A stretch of DNA of 64,000 nucleotides from Yes71-27 sp040758635 (GTDB lineage: Bacteria; Bacillota; Desulfotomaculia; Desulfotomaculales; Ammonificaceae), in contig JBFLVI010000002.1 in assembly GCA_040758635.1 (NCBI GenBank), positions 1 to 64,000 on the forward strand, in the 5' to 3' direction. Positions 39,801 through 48,680 of this stretch are shown here, in pieces. The notes beneath the pieces were generated by a model. The model had not been told where the DNA came from and made no database searches. It was given only the letters and a program-made list of their open reading frames with translations. The stretch's first letter is position 1, and every line of letters starts with the position of its first letter. The translations under genes were made by a program, and so were the position numbers.

Positions 39801-41800
39801 CGGCATTTGAAAATACGCTTGTGCGCCTTAGATAAACCATATTTTCTTCCGTCGGTGTAGATATCAAAACTCTCGTAAAAATTATTATAATCTAATAAAT
39901 TCTGATAACGCGTTGCCGCATCAGCGGGTCCGCTAGCTCGAGAAGTATAGCCCGGAAGACCGACATAGGGGTTATGCCAAACAGGACCAGTCGCTCCTAC
40001 CTGAGGAACGTACTTGCCCTGATAACCCGTCACGTAGGGCCACAGATACCAATAATCAAGCGGTGGTGGGCACCCAGTCGCGCTCTGACATGTTTTAACA
40101 CCTGTTACGCCCAAACACCTTCCCTGCGATTGCCACTCGCAAGTATGCCTGAAAGCGGGACCTTCACCTTCCCATAGAAAATAACAGAAATTACTCGTGT
40201 CCTTGGCAGCGAAAATGATGCCCACGCAGTCGTCGTCGCTAAAGCTATAACCCGCCGTATATTCAGTCGTCCACGGCACTTCGAGATAGAAGTCTACTTC
40301 CCACTCAACAGCGTCGGTAAAGGGATTGCCGTACTTTGCTATCCATTCGCTATCGCCCTTAAAAATAAAACCACTGAGCGTACTACAGTTTACCTTATTC
40401 TCAATCTGTCGCAGGCCAGGGTCTAATTCCCACACTCCGACACTGCCAGAACCCTTATTAAATTCCTGCCAGAGGCTTTCACTCCTCAAAAGTTCGTCGG
40501 TAACCTCAACGGATTCCGACGTGGTGGTGGTAAGTTCGTAATTCAGCCGCCAGCCAAACGGTATCTCCACCGGCACCTCCTCTATGGTGTCCCATTCGAC
40601 AGCGGCGTTAATCACGCCCGAACCGAAGGCTTCCCAGTCCCATTCCAGCTCGCCCCAGAACTCCTCAGGAAAAACAGTGTAAATAAATTCAATGGGACGG
40701 TCGATGACCACGCTGTTCTCGGGCAGCTCCCAGACCGGGGAAGAAAGTAGGTCTTTGCCCTTCGCCGGCAAAAGTTCACTTTCGACAAAAGCCTGCACGT
40801 TCGGATTATCAGCAGTGACAGAGTAGCTGGAGATGTGCACGGTCTCGGGAAATTCGGGGGGAAGGGCCTTCTGTAAAAGGTCGCGCGCGCCCAGGTTTTC
40901 GACGGTAAGTTTTTTGGTACCGTCGGTGTTATAATCTGCTTTCTCCGCCTCAAGCAAGCTGGTATAAGGCAAAATTCTGTCCGACACCCAGCCGAACGTG
41001 TAATCCTTGCCATCGGAACCGCGACCTTTCAAAAGCCAGCTGAAATTAACCCAACGGCGCGGGTCCACCGTCGCCGCCTGGGGCACGTAAACACGGTAGC
41101 CGTCCTCGGGGGTCTGCTGCACGGCAAAAATCTTGGCCCTGGACGAAGCCGACAGCACGTCCTCCATCGCCGCCCTGTGGTAAACGGACGTCCCGTTTAA
41201 GATTTCCTCGTGCCCTGGAAGTACCAGGCCGTCCGCATATTTGTTGTATCGCACCTTATAAGTCTGCTTCTGGTCGGTATTAAAAGCGGTGTAAATACAG
41301 GCGCGATAAACATTAGGCAGGGCGGTTTCCTCAAGGTATATTTCGTAATACTTGTCCGGGGCGAGTTCCACTCCCTCACCGTCAACCACGGCGATGGACG
41401 TTCCGGCGTACTTGCCGGCCAGCCCGGGCAGGTCGTAATGCAAAACCTCATACTTGTAGTAAAGCGCATGCCCAGTATCAAGGACCTTATTATAGAACAA
41501 GTCGGTAAGAACGAAGTAGGGAGAAGGCATTGCCACAGGGCCGTAGACAAAACGGCCCTCGGGCGTAATATTCAGGTAATGTAACAAACCGGCAAAGTCC
41601 GGTGCAACCAGGCTCTCCAGGCGCAGCAAACGGACTAAATTCTCAACCAGCGAAGCCGAAACGTCAACCACCTGGATGTTCTCCTCGACGCGCAGCGGGG
41701 GAACAAAGATATAGGCAAGATTAACGTCCTGAGCGGGCACCTCCCGGCCTATCCGTAAAGCGGGAGTGCCGTCCGGTTTTCGCACTTTAAAAGCGAGCAT
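36842..41800 (-). CDS. Giant tail/adhesin protein (1652 aa)
   Basis: This is a very long beta-rich protein without a signal peptide. Around 460-800 there is a LamG/concanavalin-like region (WIAKYGNPFTDAVEWEVDFY, then GIIFAAKDTSNFCYFLWEGE) and an unusual Cys-containing loop. A second such region with SVTLEFYHTDRLRVYLNDVL lies near 1010-1060 (PA14-like look). The rest shows many beta modules of unknown kind. ATG 41800 has AAGGAGGAGCC upstream. It forms a pair with the 1732-residue gene beside it and probably makes a long fibre. Function inferred from size, modular build and position. Confidence 0.7.
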   Translation of the reverse strand: MLAFKVRKPDGTPALRIGREVPAQDVNLAYIFVPPLRVEENIQVVDVSASLVENLVRLLRLESLVAPDFAGLLHYLNITPEGRFVYGPVAMPSPYFVLTDLFYNKVLDTGHALYYKYEVLHYDLPGLAGKYAGTSIAVVDGEGVELAPDKYYEIYLEETALPNVYRACIYTAFNTDQKQTYKVRYNKYADGLVLPGHEEILNGTSVYHRAAMEDVLSASSRAKIFAVQQTPEDGYRVYVPQAATVDPRRWVNFSWLLKGRGSDGKDYTFGWVSDRILPYTSLLEAEKADYNTDGTKKLTVENLGARDLLQKALPPEFPETVHISSYSVTADNPNVQAFVESELLPAKGKDLLSSPVWELPENSVVIDRPIEFIYTVFPEEFWGELEWDWEAFGSGVINAAVEWDTIEEVPVEIPFGWRLNYELTTTTSESVEVTDELLRSESLWQEFNKGSGSVGVWELDPGLRQIENKVNCSTLSGFIFKGDSEWIAKYGNPFTDAVEWEVDFYLEVPWTTEYTAGYSFSDDDCVGIIFAAKDTSNFCYFLWEGEGPAFRHTCEWQSQGRCLGVTGVKTCQSATGCPPPLDYWYLWPYVTGYQGKYVPQVGATGPVWHNPYVGLPGYTSRASGPADAATRYQNLLDYNNFYESFDIYTDGRKYGLSKAHKRIFKCRNGGLNYAHFNDWTRDGVGWYGGGQDDAGPGGWRYHRVLKDVSETDPLYPEGEFPETKNTEPGPNTYHVYLHVKKRPDNNVDVCIKINDRYFINTFAWDSSYPVYNDYGLSGCGSFGFFTFSQACRFKDITVRFASEKTGTITDTARFDYSDILGPENDVSNPKKISSSTIEQLKEDLFLDACNQLGFDPDETDINSANLSVVSRTDGIEVYVGSDGYVYAYISDRSKFITEIPVPVGDGAWVCRGMRYVSKSDSSDYMTHEYKVSDYYGAAAVSVPDVVSRQYLYFNDALTLMVNYAGDDNAPEDFQDLYCIQHDQLEDLPYSKGMPFKWGEISTAVWVKESAGVTLEFYHTDRLRVYLNDVLKYDRPGGQGSTTLSLRAGWNTVLLRYEDTDFNKTAQMVHVGADVERNNNSCVVMLRTLKSCLDETGVYYTVNSYIPGTYEWSTEENGKNLRGKGYAVYDETEQKWDISLDPPVLPPEPENAPGDVYDFTWEGVKCATPGVSMSLDGNTPRASVNVNPYKDIGQPATFSGTVQKDDGLKYMLDVGSVKDACKIPPDADPEHVRLTLKLGDIYGNNADGRVNLRWYNAGRFWVDQRDGENRSYLVKLEPGGQVTAWTNFQDLTAVSVMAIKFDELRRIHVELPAPLDVYLDNWYLRVKDGSFVYPIVLPSSANYEACPELQPYAGSEVNLFYTLPEYLRQPFDPDVPYVRQKGAVLQYIDGGVFRAAHKPLYVVERVVVNPGAPNEREVGVADVDRAKGLIYIEESVYPQDIVVADYVYENLYYEYRGCDVAGRFFHLNLNPSPGHSFTALVDGPGLVVPGDFPSAWRGVPEEVTSCRLLQLCFYLYLRPVAAFSGRELIPGSVRYNTLFHTTEKEYFDPDSPLYDPTAFLLARVYVRPNSTPQDVVILDTRSRGGGLADGYTHSDYWDIAMADGIAYPGQGVIIARFPRGILKENGGQFTREEVERAVRRYLAHGVHPAIEYF

Positions 41801-41809
41801 GGCTCCTCC

Positions 41810-44800
41810 TTACGCAGTGCCGCGCTGAAGCACAGTTGCCCAGGCGGTAATATCCTCGTATTCTAAGACAAAGCGGACCGTCCTCTTTAAGGCTCCACCC
41901 CTGTACACGTAAGTCGCCTTACCAGAGGAGTCGGTCGTAAGCGTGTTTCGTACCTCTACACCGGCGTCATCGGTATACTTCAACGTAACATCGGCACCGG
42001 AGAGCGACAGCCAGGAGCCGTCATAAAGACGCACGGTCAGTAACGCTTCCTGGCCGTATGAGACCACTTCGGGTTTAACATCAACGCAGAGATGCGCCTC
42101 GGGCAAAAAGCCGGGGTCGAAGTCTTTCACTTCAAATACGGCCGTCTCGTCACGCCACCGGGCCGTCAAAGTCCCGGACACCTCGGGCACAAACTCGCAG
42201 TATGCCTCGCCAGCCTCGTTGGTATAAACGTCGGCGAAGTGCCGCTCGACGGCAACGGTGTAAGTAAATCTTATAAGCTCGCCGGGAACGCCGTTGCCGA
42301 GGTCGTCCACAAGCCTGGCCGTAACGGCAACGGGCTGCTGCGAACCGAGCCGTATACACCTCGGAGTTACGTTAACGGAAAGTTTCAAAACGCGCTGCGG
42401 CGCGTTACTGATATACAAAAAGCCAGTGTGGTTATGATTGTGCACGGGATTAAGTTCCACGCCGTCGGCAAAGCAGTAAGGGTCAAACGCGGAACCCTCG
42501 TAGTCCACCGTTACCGAGTCATACTGGCCGTCATACCACGGCGGCGAGAGCTGAAGCACCGCAGTGTCTATGACACCTTCAAGGGGCTCTATATAGTAAG
42601 AGCCGCGCAGGCGGTAGCGGACCAACAGTTCATCCGCCTCTTTAAGGGGAGCGGGCAACACAAGTTTTTTACCCTCCACCACACAGCCGTCAAGCGGCAC
42701 ATCGTTTAAAATAACCGAAACATCTTCGATATCGCGATACATAAGGTAAACAATATTGGTCGTAAGCCCCGAAAAACTCTCCGTATTGTAAAGGGTAAGC
42801 TTGCCGGCGTCGTCGCGGAAAGCCACCGGGCGCAACTCGTTCCCGCGCGAGTCGACAACCACCACCGGTGCCCCCTGACGTGGAATTGGACTCAGATAAA
42901 TCCGCAGGCTCTGGTCCGGCACCCCCGTCTTCACAAAACGCTGCGCGTATAGATAATGCTGTTTTTCGCCAAGGGCATAATGACCTGAATGAATGTAGGG
43001 GCTCCACTTGCCCCAAAATAGACTACCGGAAACCCTGGCTTTTACCGTGTCCCCATCGACCCATACCTCTACGCCGGGCGTAAGAGAGCGCACAACCAAG
43101 GTTTCACCCTCACCAATAACAAAAGGTGGAGAAGTATACAGTTCGCCCGGAAATATGGTAGCAAAAGTAACTACTTCTTCGCTGGGGACGGGTATGCTGG
43201 CCTTAATCGGTTCGGTATACCAGCCTTCAAAAATGATTTTGTCCTGAGGATTCGTTGTCTCGTTACGTAGAGTTGAAGCAAAATACCCGTGCACAAAAGA
43301 GTTAGAAATATCCCCGACCACGTAACGGCTCACGGTGACATTGGGGGGTATCTCAATCTCCGGCATGGGAACAGTAGCGGGTGCAAAGCCGCCTCCCTCG
43401 CCGACCATGGGTTCAAGGCCGTTTACAGAAGCGTACCCGTGATAGATATCCGAGGTCCAGGGCGAAGTAGCATATTCGGCAGGCGCAGTAGCGACTACCT
43501 TGTTTTGAGAAACGGGGGTAACGATAAACTCTCGCCCGTCCCTGGTAGTAAGAGTCGGATTGCTGTAGAAATAAAACCAGACTTTATTTTTCGAAAGGTC
43601 GGTCAGCGCATAATGCACGTCGGCATATTCAGGCATCGGGTTCCCCGACTCGTCTTTAAAGACGGGGAAGGGAAACTCAACAACCTGGCCGCCGTCCAGC
43701 TGGCCGTTAAAAACGCCGCCGTAATAAACCAGGTCAGCGGCAACCACAATGAAATCGGTAAGGTCGCCGGGGCCGGCCACGCCGGAATCCAGCCAGTATA
43801 CAGCCGCGTCGCCGCTGAGCTTGTTTAAAACATACGCCGCTTCGGTCCCGGGATAGAGCCGGCCCGCGGCGTTGACAGGCAGGTAGTCGGCGGCGCGAGC
43901 CGCCACTTTCTGGCCTTCATAAGCATAGGCAACAAAATTAAGCGTCCACTCGCCGTGGTAGTGAGTAGCCTCGGCAGTGGCCCAGGCATATATGGGCGTG
44001 GTCCCGTCAGGAGCTGTTGTAACGTATGCACCAGGGTATGTAGTAGATACGACGTAGTCAGCTACAGGACGCACGGCCTTCCAGGAAGTATCAGTGCAGC
44101 AAAGAAAAACACCGTCCGTATTGCGCTGAACCGTAAGAATAAACCAGGCAAGTGTGAGGTCGGAGATATTTTTGACCTTTGCAGCCAACTGGTGCTCCCC
44201 AGCCGCCAGGCTAAGCGGCACGCTGTAAACATTTTCCCAGCCACTTCCCGTCAGTTTAAGCTCGCCATCGACGTAAAGCTCAAAAGTATCGTCAGCCGTA
44301 GCGTATATAGTTACATCCGTCGCCTCGGTTAAAGAGAATTTCTTTCTGAAGTAAACCTCCTCACCCGCAACAGCGCTCCCGCCGTGCAGCCAGATATAGT
44401 GAGCCAGGGGGTCAGGCCAGCCTACAGGGGTACCAGCCTGATATACACCGCGGTCGTACGCCGGACCCCAGAAAGTATCGTCATAATCGGGCCTTATCAG
44501 GTCAGACCAGAACGTTTCCGCAGCGGTTGTTTCTGTAATCGCAACCCTGGTTAAATCGCTGTTTGCCGAAAGAGGCAAATCACTACAGCGAAAAGTACGC
44601 GAAACCTGCTCTTGCCTGATATCCGGTTCCGTAGCTTGTCCTGCCACATAGGCGTCAAGCACGTCGGGAGGGGTATTAGGCGCCGAACCGCCTTCAATGT
44701 TGGAAGCCGAAGCGCTGAAGTCGACTACGACATTCGGCTTATCGGATAATGCCTGGCAATAATTGATTTCATACCGCGTAGTATTCGTAAATAAATCTGT

Positions 44801-47008
44801 CGGAAGATTGGTGTCGGGTTCACCAAGGCTGGCCTCAATCAGTTGGCGCACGGTCTGGCTGGAAGCCAAAGACCAACCGGACGTAGGCGCGGGGTTATCG
44901 GCAGCAAAAACGAGAGTATAGCCGTCAACCCGCGTTGCCAGAGACCCTGCAATTTGCGACAGGGTAGCGCTCCAGTCACTTGTCGCAATGTCTTGGTAGA
45001 CGCCGCCCGTACCGTCAATGACGCCGCCGTTTATATAGCCCGCCGCATCGCCAGGGCTAATGATTCCGAACACGACGGCATTTTTCTGGTCAAGCGCACT
45101 CAGTGTCTCAGCCAAAGTTCCGGCGTCGCTAGCGCCCTCGTCAGTGACAAGAACGAGATAAATATTAGCATCCTGGCGAAACGTATAATTGCTTAACGCG
45201 TACCTGATTGCGGTAAGACCGCATTCGGTTCCCGAGAGCCCGGTACCAACCGAAGTGACCATATTACTAAACTCAGAAGAACTTATGGTCCACTCATTGC
45301 CTAGACTGTCATACTGTTTAACCTGCTGAGAGGTATCACCGAAGCCGACCACGCCAAGGCGATAGTCAATACCTTTCTGGTCGAGGATGCCAGTAAAGCT
45401 GGCGGCGTTGTTCGCTAGATTCGTTTGGTCATCGCCCATCGAACCGGAGCCGTCGATAAGCCATATAATGTCGGCCTTCCCGCCGCCGGTACCACCTTCG
45501 TTGTCGGTGTAGTTAACCCTGATATTAAAAGAGTAGGGGACCTCGTCACTGAGCACGTCAGCAACTGCTTCTAGGGCGTAATCAAATGTAGCAGGGTAAT
45601 CGCCGTCGGCCACAAGGCTGGCAGTCGCAACCTGAGCGGGATAAGCCTTTAAATCAAAGCTAAAAGGATAGGGGCCCAAGACCTCTTCCTTGGTACCTTC
45701 CGCCCAAACGTTATAGCCAAAATTGATGAGCGGGAAAACATTTACAGCATAGTCCACAATCTTCACGGTCCGAACGCCATAAGAAAAGCTGACCGCTTCT
45801 TCATGCTCGCGGGGGGGCTTAACGCAGCAGTCGTCCATATCTCCAATGCCGGATTTAAACGCCTTAATCGGTAGAAGATACGCCTTAAAATCGGTAAAGT
45901 AAACGTCTCCGGGCATTAAACAGAAAGGCCCGAAAGCACCGTGGGAAAGCCCATCATCCTCTAAATCATACTGTAGAACGCCATCCACCCACACCCGGAT
46001 TCTGTTTTCAGTAAGAAAAGCTTTTATACGATAATACTGACCGACAACAGGAACAAAAGGACTGAGAGGCTGGTCGATAACACTTAACTGTCCACCCACA
46101 ACCCTGCCAAAATCGAACCCTTGTTCATGAAGTAGCACATAATAGAAATTGTCAGATGATTGCCAGCGAAACGTCAGACCAACGCTGCCGGTGTCAAACC
46201 GCGCCAGAACTTCCAGCCCGTAATCATCCCAGTTTATAAAAGACCTGTTTACCATGCCGCTAAAGCCAGCCTGGTCACCTCTACAAACAAGGGCGTCAAT
46301 GCCAGCATCATAAACCCAGACGCCCACACTGCCGACAGGCTGGCCGACAGGAATTTCCCACGCCTCATAACCCTCCCATTTATTCAGCACCCCTTGCAAG
46401 ACAGGACGATATACAAGGGTAGCTACATTAATATTGTCAAGCAGATAATCATACCCGCCGCGGATACACAATCGGTCAAAATCGCCGCTATAAGCGGAAT
46501 CCCTCGCAGACGCTACCGCCAGCGGCGAAAAAAAATCGAGCGTACGTCCCTGGTATAGCTCAGCAGTAAATTCATCGCCTTGCTTGATAAAGCGAACCGT
46601 ATACCAGTCGCCTATAACACACGGCGCATTGCCGGAAACGGAACCGGTTATGGAAACGGGATAGCTTCCGGTCCGCCTCTCTATAAGGAAATCGCCACTG
46701 GTGGTTACCCAACACACTCCATAACCATTCCAATTCGCATCCTCAATAGAAATGCGATTGCAAGGACAGTCGGCATTATACAGCGTCCTGTTCCAGAAAA
46801 GGACCACTTCGAAGTCTGTGACAGGAGAGCTTAATAATTTATAACCGCCGTTTGGGTCGCAAAAAGCAGTCTTCTTAAGCGCCTGACAATTGCCGTCGGA
46901 ATAAAATTCAAGAGCGCCTGACCCAAAAGCCTGCCAGTCGGATATATCAGCATCCTCAAAGTCGTCAAAAAGCACATTGTATTTCCGCAAAACAACTTCG
47001 TCAGACAA
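41810..47008 (-). CDS. Giant tail adhesin with von Willebrand A and Ig-like domains (1732 aa)
   Basis: Domains in order are two LamG-like beta-sandwiches (about 10-200, 225-385) and a von Willebrand A domain (about 505-700) with an intact metal-binding DxSxS in IIWLIDGSGSMGDD and a later Thr/Asp (LVTDEGASD). A PA14-like sandwich (about 870-960, VTIYATADDTFELYVDGELK), long beta regions and two C-terminal Ig-like (Big_1-type) domains (about 1555-1732, VTARLVDDLGNGVPGE) follow. The vWA metal site suggests cation-dependent ligand binding. The start is TTG 47008 with GGAGGTATT. No signal peptide, so this is a virion component rather than a secreted host protein. A probable receptor-binding fibre. 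Confidence 0.8.
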   Translation of the reverse strand: MSDEVVLRKYNVLFDDFEDADISDWQAFGSGALEFYSDGNCQALKKTAFCDPNGGYKLLSSPVTDFEVVLFWNRTLYNADCPCNRISIEDANWNGYGVCWVTTSGDFLIERRTGSYPVSITGSVSGNAPCVIGDWYTVRFIKQGDEFTAELYQGRTLDFFSPLAVASARDSAYSGDFDRLCIRGGYDYLLDNINVATLVYRPVLQGVLNKWEGYEAWEIPVGQPVGSVGVWVYDAGIDALVCRGDQAGFSGMVNRSFINWDDYGLEVLARFDTGSVGLTFRWQSSDNFYYVLLHEQGFDFGRVVGGQLSVIDQPLSPFVPVVGQYYRIKAFLTENRIRVWVDGVLQYDLEDDGLSHGAFGPFCLMPGDVYFTDFKAYLLPIKAFKSGIGDMDDCCVKPPREHEEAVSFSYGVRTVKIVDYAVNVFPLINFGYNVWAEGTKEEVLGPYPFSFDLKAYPAQVATASLVADGDYPATFDYALEAVADVLSDEVPYSFNIRVNYTDNEGGTGGGKADIIWLIDGSGSMGDDQTNLANNAASFTGILDQKGIDYRLGVVGFGDTSQQVKQYDSLGNEWTISSSEFSNMVTSVGTGLSGTECGLTAIRYALSNYTFRQDANIYLVLVTDEGASDAGTLAETLSALDQKNAVVFGIISPGDAAGYINGGVIDGTGGVYQDIATSDWSATLSQIAGSLATRVDGYTLVFAADNPAPTSGWSLASSQTVRQLIEASLGEPDTNLPTDLFTNTTRYEINYCQALSDKPNVVVDFSASASNIEGGSAPNTPPDVLDAYVAGQATEPDIRQEQVSRTFRCSDLPLSANSDLTRVAITETTAAETFWSDLIRPDYDDTFWGPAYDRGVYQAGTPVGWPDPLAHYIWLHGGSAVAGEEVYFRKKFSLTEATDVTIYATADDTFELYVDGELKLTGSGWENVYSVPLSLAAGEHQLAAKVKNISDLTLAWFILTVQRNTDGVFLCCTDTSWKAVRPVADYVVSTTYPGAYVTTAPDGTTPIYAWATAEATHYHGEWTLNFVAYAYEGQKVAARAADYLPVNAAGRLYPGTEAAYVLNKLSGDAAVYWLDSGVAGPGDLTDFIVVAADLVYYGGVFNGQLDGGQVVEFPFPVFKDESGNPMPEYADVHYALTDLSKNKVWFYFYSNPTLTTRDGREFIVTPVSQNKVVATAPAEYATSPWTSDIYHGYASVNGLEPMVGEGGGFAPATVPMPEIEIPPNVTVSRYVVGDISNSFVHGYFASTLRNETTNPQDKIIFEGWYTEPIKASIPVPSEEVVTFATIFPGELYTSPPFVIGEGETLVVRSLTPGVEVWVDGDTVKARVSGSLFWGKWSPYIHSGHYALGEKQHYLYAQRFVKTGVPDQSLRIYLSPIPRQGAPVVVVDSRGNELRPVAFRDDAGKLTLYNTESFSGLTTNIVYLMYRDIEDVSVILNDVPLDGCVVEGKKLVLPAPLKEADELLVRYRLRGSYYIEPLEGVIDTAVLQLSPPWYDGQYDSVTVDYEGSAFDPYCFADGVELNPVHNHNHTGFLYISNAPQRVLKLSVNVTPRCIRLGSQQPVAVTARLVDDLGNGVPGELIRFTYTVAVERHFADVYTNEAGEAYCEFVPEVSGTLTARWRDETAVFEVKDFDPGFLPEAHLCVDVKPEVVSYGQEALLTVRLYDGSWLSLSGADVTLKYTDDAGVEVRNTLTTDSSGKATYVYRGGALKRTVRFVLEYEDITAWATVLQRGTA

Positions 47009-47025
47009 TGTAAATACCTCCGGCC

Positions 47026-48612
47026 TTAATCATCGTCAAGCGCCCTCCAGATTTCCACATCCGCGTCCCATAAAGTAGGAAGAAAATCAAGACCCAAAAA
47101 ATCTTTATTAACAACATCCCAGTAGCCCTCGTCCCACCTGAACTCATCCCACATAAAAGGTATCTCGCGGTGAAGACGTTCCACCAACTGCCTAAAATAG
47201 GCAGTGGGCTCATAGTCACCGGCATACAAAAGGTTAAAGAGAACATCGTCTTTCTCGGGAGAATGCAGCGTATGAAGGTAAAAGCCGGCGATATAGGTTA
47301 CCCGCCTCTTTGCACCGGTGTTCTGGGGAGGCACTGTAACGCTACCATCCTGCCCGAGCTCGCACAGAACTCTAACACCGTCAACCAGAACGGTCTCAGG
47401 AATGATATTTTCGTCACACAAAACCAGAGCCTGTGAATCATCCTCCCAGACTGCGCGCCTTATAAAACCCAGCTCCCTTGCTATAGCACGGTACAACCCA
47501 AGTCTGGTAGCGTTCGCAGGATACCGAAAGACATCGAGTATCCGCTCCTTAAACTCAGCATTTCTCTCCTGCGGCCACCTGGCCACGCCCAGCAGCAAAC
47601 CGAACTCGTCCAAAGCATTCCAAACATGGTGGGGTACAAGAGGAATGTTTTTCGCCTCGATAATTTCTGTGCCGTCGCTGGCTGAGAAATCGAGCCCATT
47701 ACTGTAAAAATACCTGGTATAGACATATCGCTGCTCATAATCGATAATAGCTACGTGACCGTTGGCTCTGTAAAACTCCTCAACACTATCCGTCAATTCG
47801 ATAGGCTGGTTATCGTCCGAAACAATAACGGTATGATTAGGAGTAATACCAAACGGAAGTGGTGCCTTATAAATTATATCTATCTGCCCCAGGTTAACCG
47901 TACCGATAAACTGGTTATTCAAACACCAGTCAAGATAATCCTGAAGCACTTCGAACTCCAAACCGAAGTGATTCAAAAACTGCTGTCCCACAGAAAGGGA
48001 GTCGGTGCGGATTTTCATCCACGAAGGCAGCAGTGCGGCCATATACTGACTGAAACGCGAGTAAGCAAACTCGTTGATGAACACGGCATAAGTGCCATAG
48101 TCCGACACCTCAAAAGAAAGCACAGACCCGCTGAGGCTCGAAGTTACCTTATACCAAACACCGTCAACCAGTTTCCTTACTTCCGCCCTGGAAAGCTGTG
48201 AAGGTGTCAAAATATCACCAAGCTCATAACTTACGGTCACGGGTTGGAGAAGTTCACCATCGCCGGATATTTCAAAAACAACGTCAGTAACGCGCGGCCA
48301 GTAATAAGCATCCGAACTTGCATCCGATACAGCAAGAGAGCTTGTTTCAGTAAAAGACCTCAAAACACCACCTTTATAAGTCACCGACACGGAAATGGCC
48401 TCGGACACCGCGCCTTGCGGCGCCTCAATAACCACCGGGCAGGGAAGAAAATTGCCGACAAGTACCTCACGCACACCATCTGAAGTAATGGTGCAGGTGT
48501 AGGTACGCTCGTCTTCCACTTTAACGGCTATCTCTACTGAAGGTAAGCTCTCCAACCTGAGCTCAACCATAACTTCCTTGGATGGAAGGCTTTCTATAGC
48601 TACTCCGCTCAA
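47026..48612 (-). CDS. Tail/baseplate protein
   Basis: The 528-residue product opens with a beta-rich region (about 1-170) and then a helical module YSRFSQYMAALLPSWMKIRT ... FLNHFGLEFEVLQDYLDWCL, with a later RNAEFKERILDVFRYPANAT LGLYRAIARELGF pattern. This resembles tail protein I / gp53-like baseplate-to-fibre adaptors of contractile phages (PxWMxxxD then a helical bundle). TTG 48612 has GGAGGATATAAT upstream. It probably joins fibres to the baseplate. Confidence 0.65.
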   Translation of the reverse strand: MSGVAIESLPSKEVMVELRLESLPSVEIAVKVEDERTYTCTITSDGVREVLVGNFLPCPVVIEAPQGAVSEAISVSVTYKGGVLRSFTETSSLAVSDASSDAYYWPRVTDVVFEISGDGELLQPVTVSYELGDILTPSQLSRAEVRKLVDGVWYKVTSSLSGSVLSFEVSDYGTYAVFINEFAYSRFSQYMAALLPSWMKIRTDSLSVGQQFLNHFGLEFEVLQDYLDWCLNNQFIGTVNLGQIDIIYKAPLPFGITPNHTVIVSDDNQPIELTDSVEEFYRANGHVAIIDYEQRYVYTRYFYSNGLDFSASDGTEIIEAKNIPLVPHHVWNALDEFGLLLGVARWPQERNAEFKERILDVFRYPANATRLGLYRAIARELGFIRRAVWEDDSQALVLCDENIIPETVLVDGVRVLCELGQDGSVTVPPQNTGAKRRVTYIAGFYLHTLHSPEKDDVLFNLLYAGDYEPTAYFRQLVERLHREIPFMWDEFRWDEGYWDVVNKDFLGLDFLPTLWDADVEIWRALDDD

Positions 48613-48630
48613 ATTATATCCTCCGTACTC

Positions 48631-48680
48631 TTATGCCTTATTTACGGCACTTTTAACAAGTGCCGTATGTAAGACATAAG
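48631..48680. other. Long hairpin between tail genes
   Basis: A perfect 10-bp stem TACGGCACTT/AAGTGCCGTA (48,643-48,667, five-base loop) is extended by outer pairing of CTTATG with CATAAG. There is no T run on the - strand side, so it is a poor terminator. It may be an RNA-processing or attenuation element in the late transcript. Confidence 0.5.
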
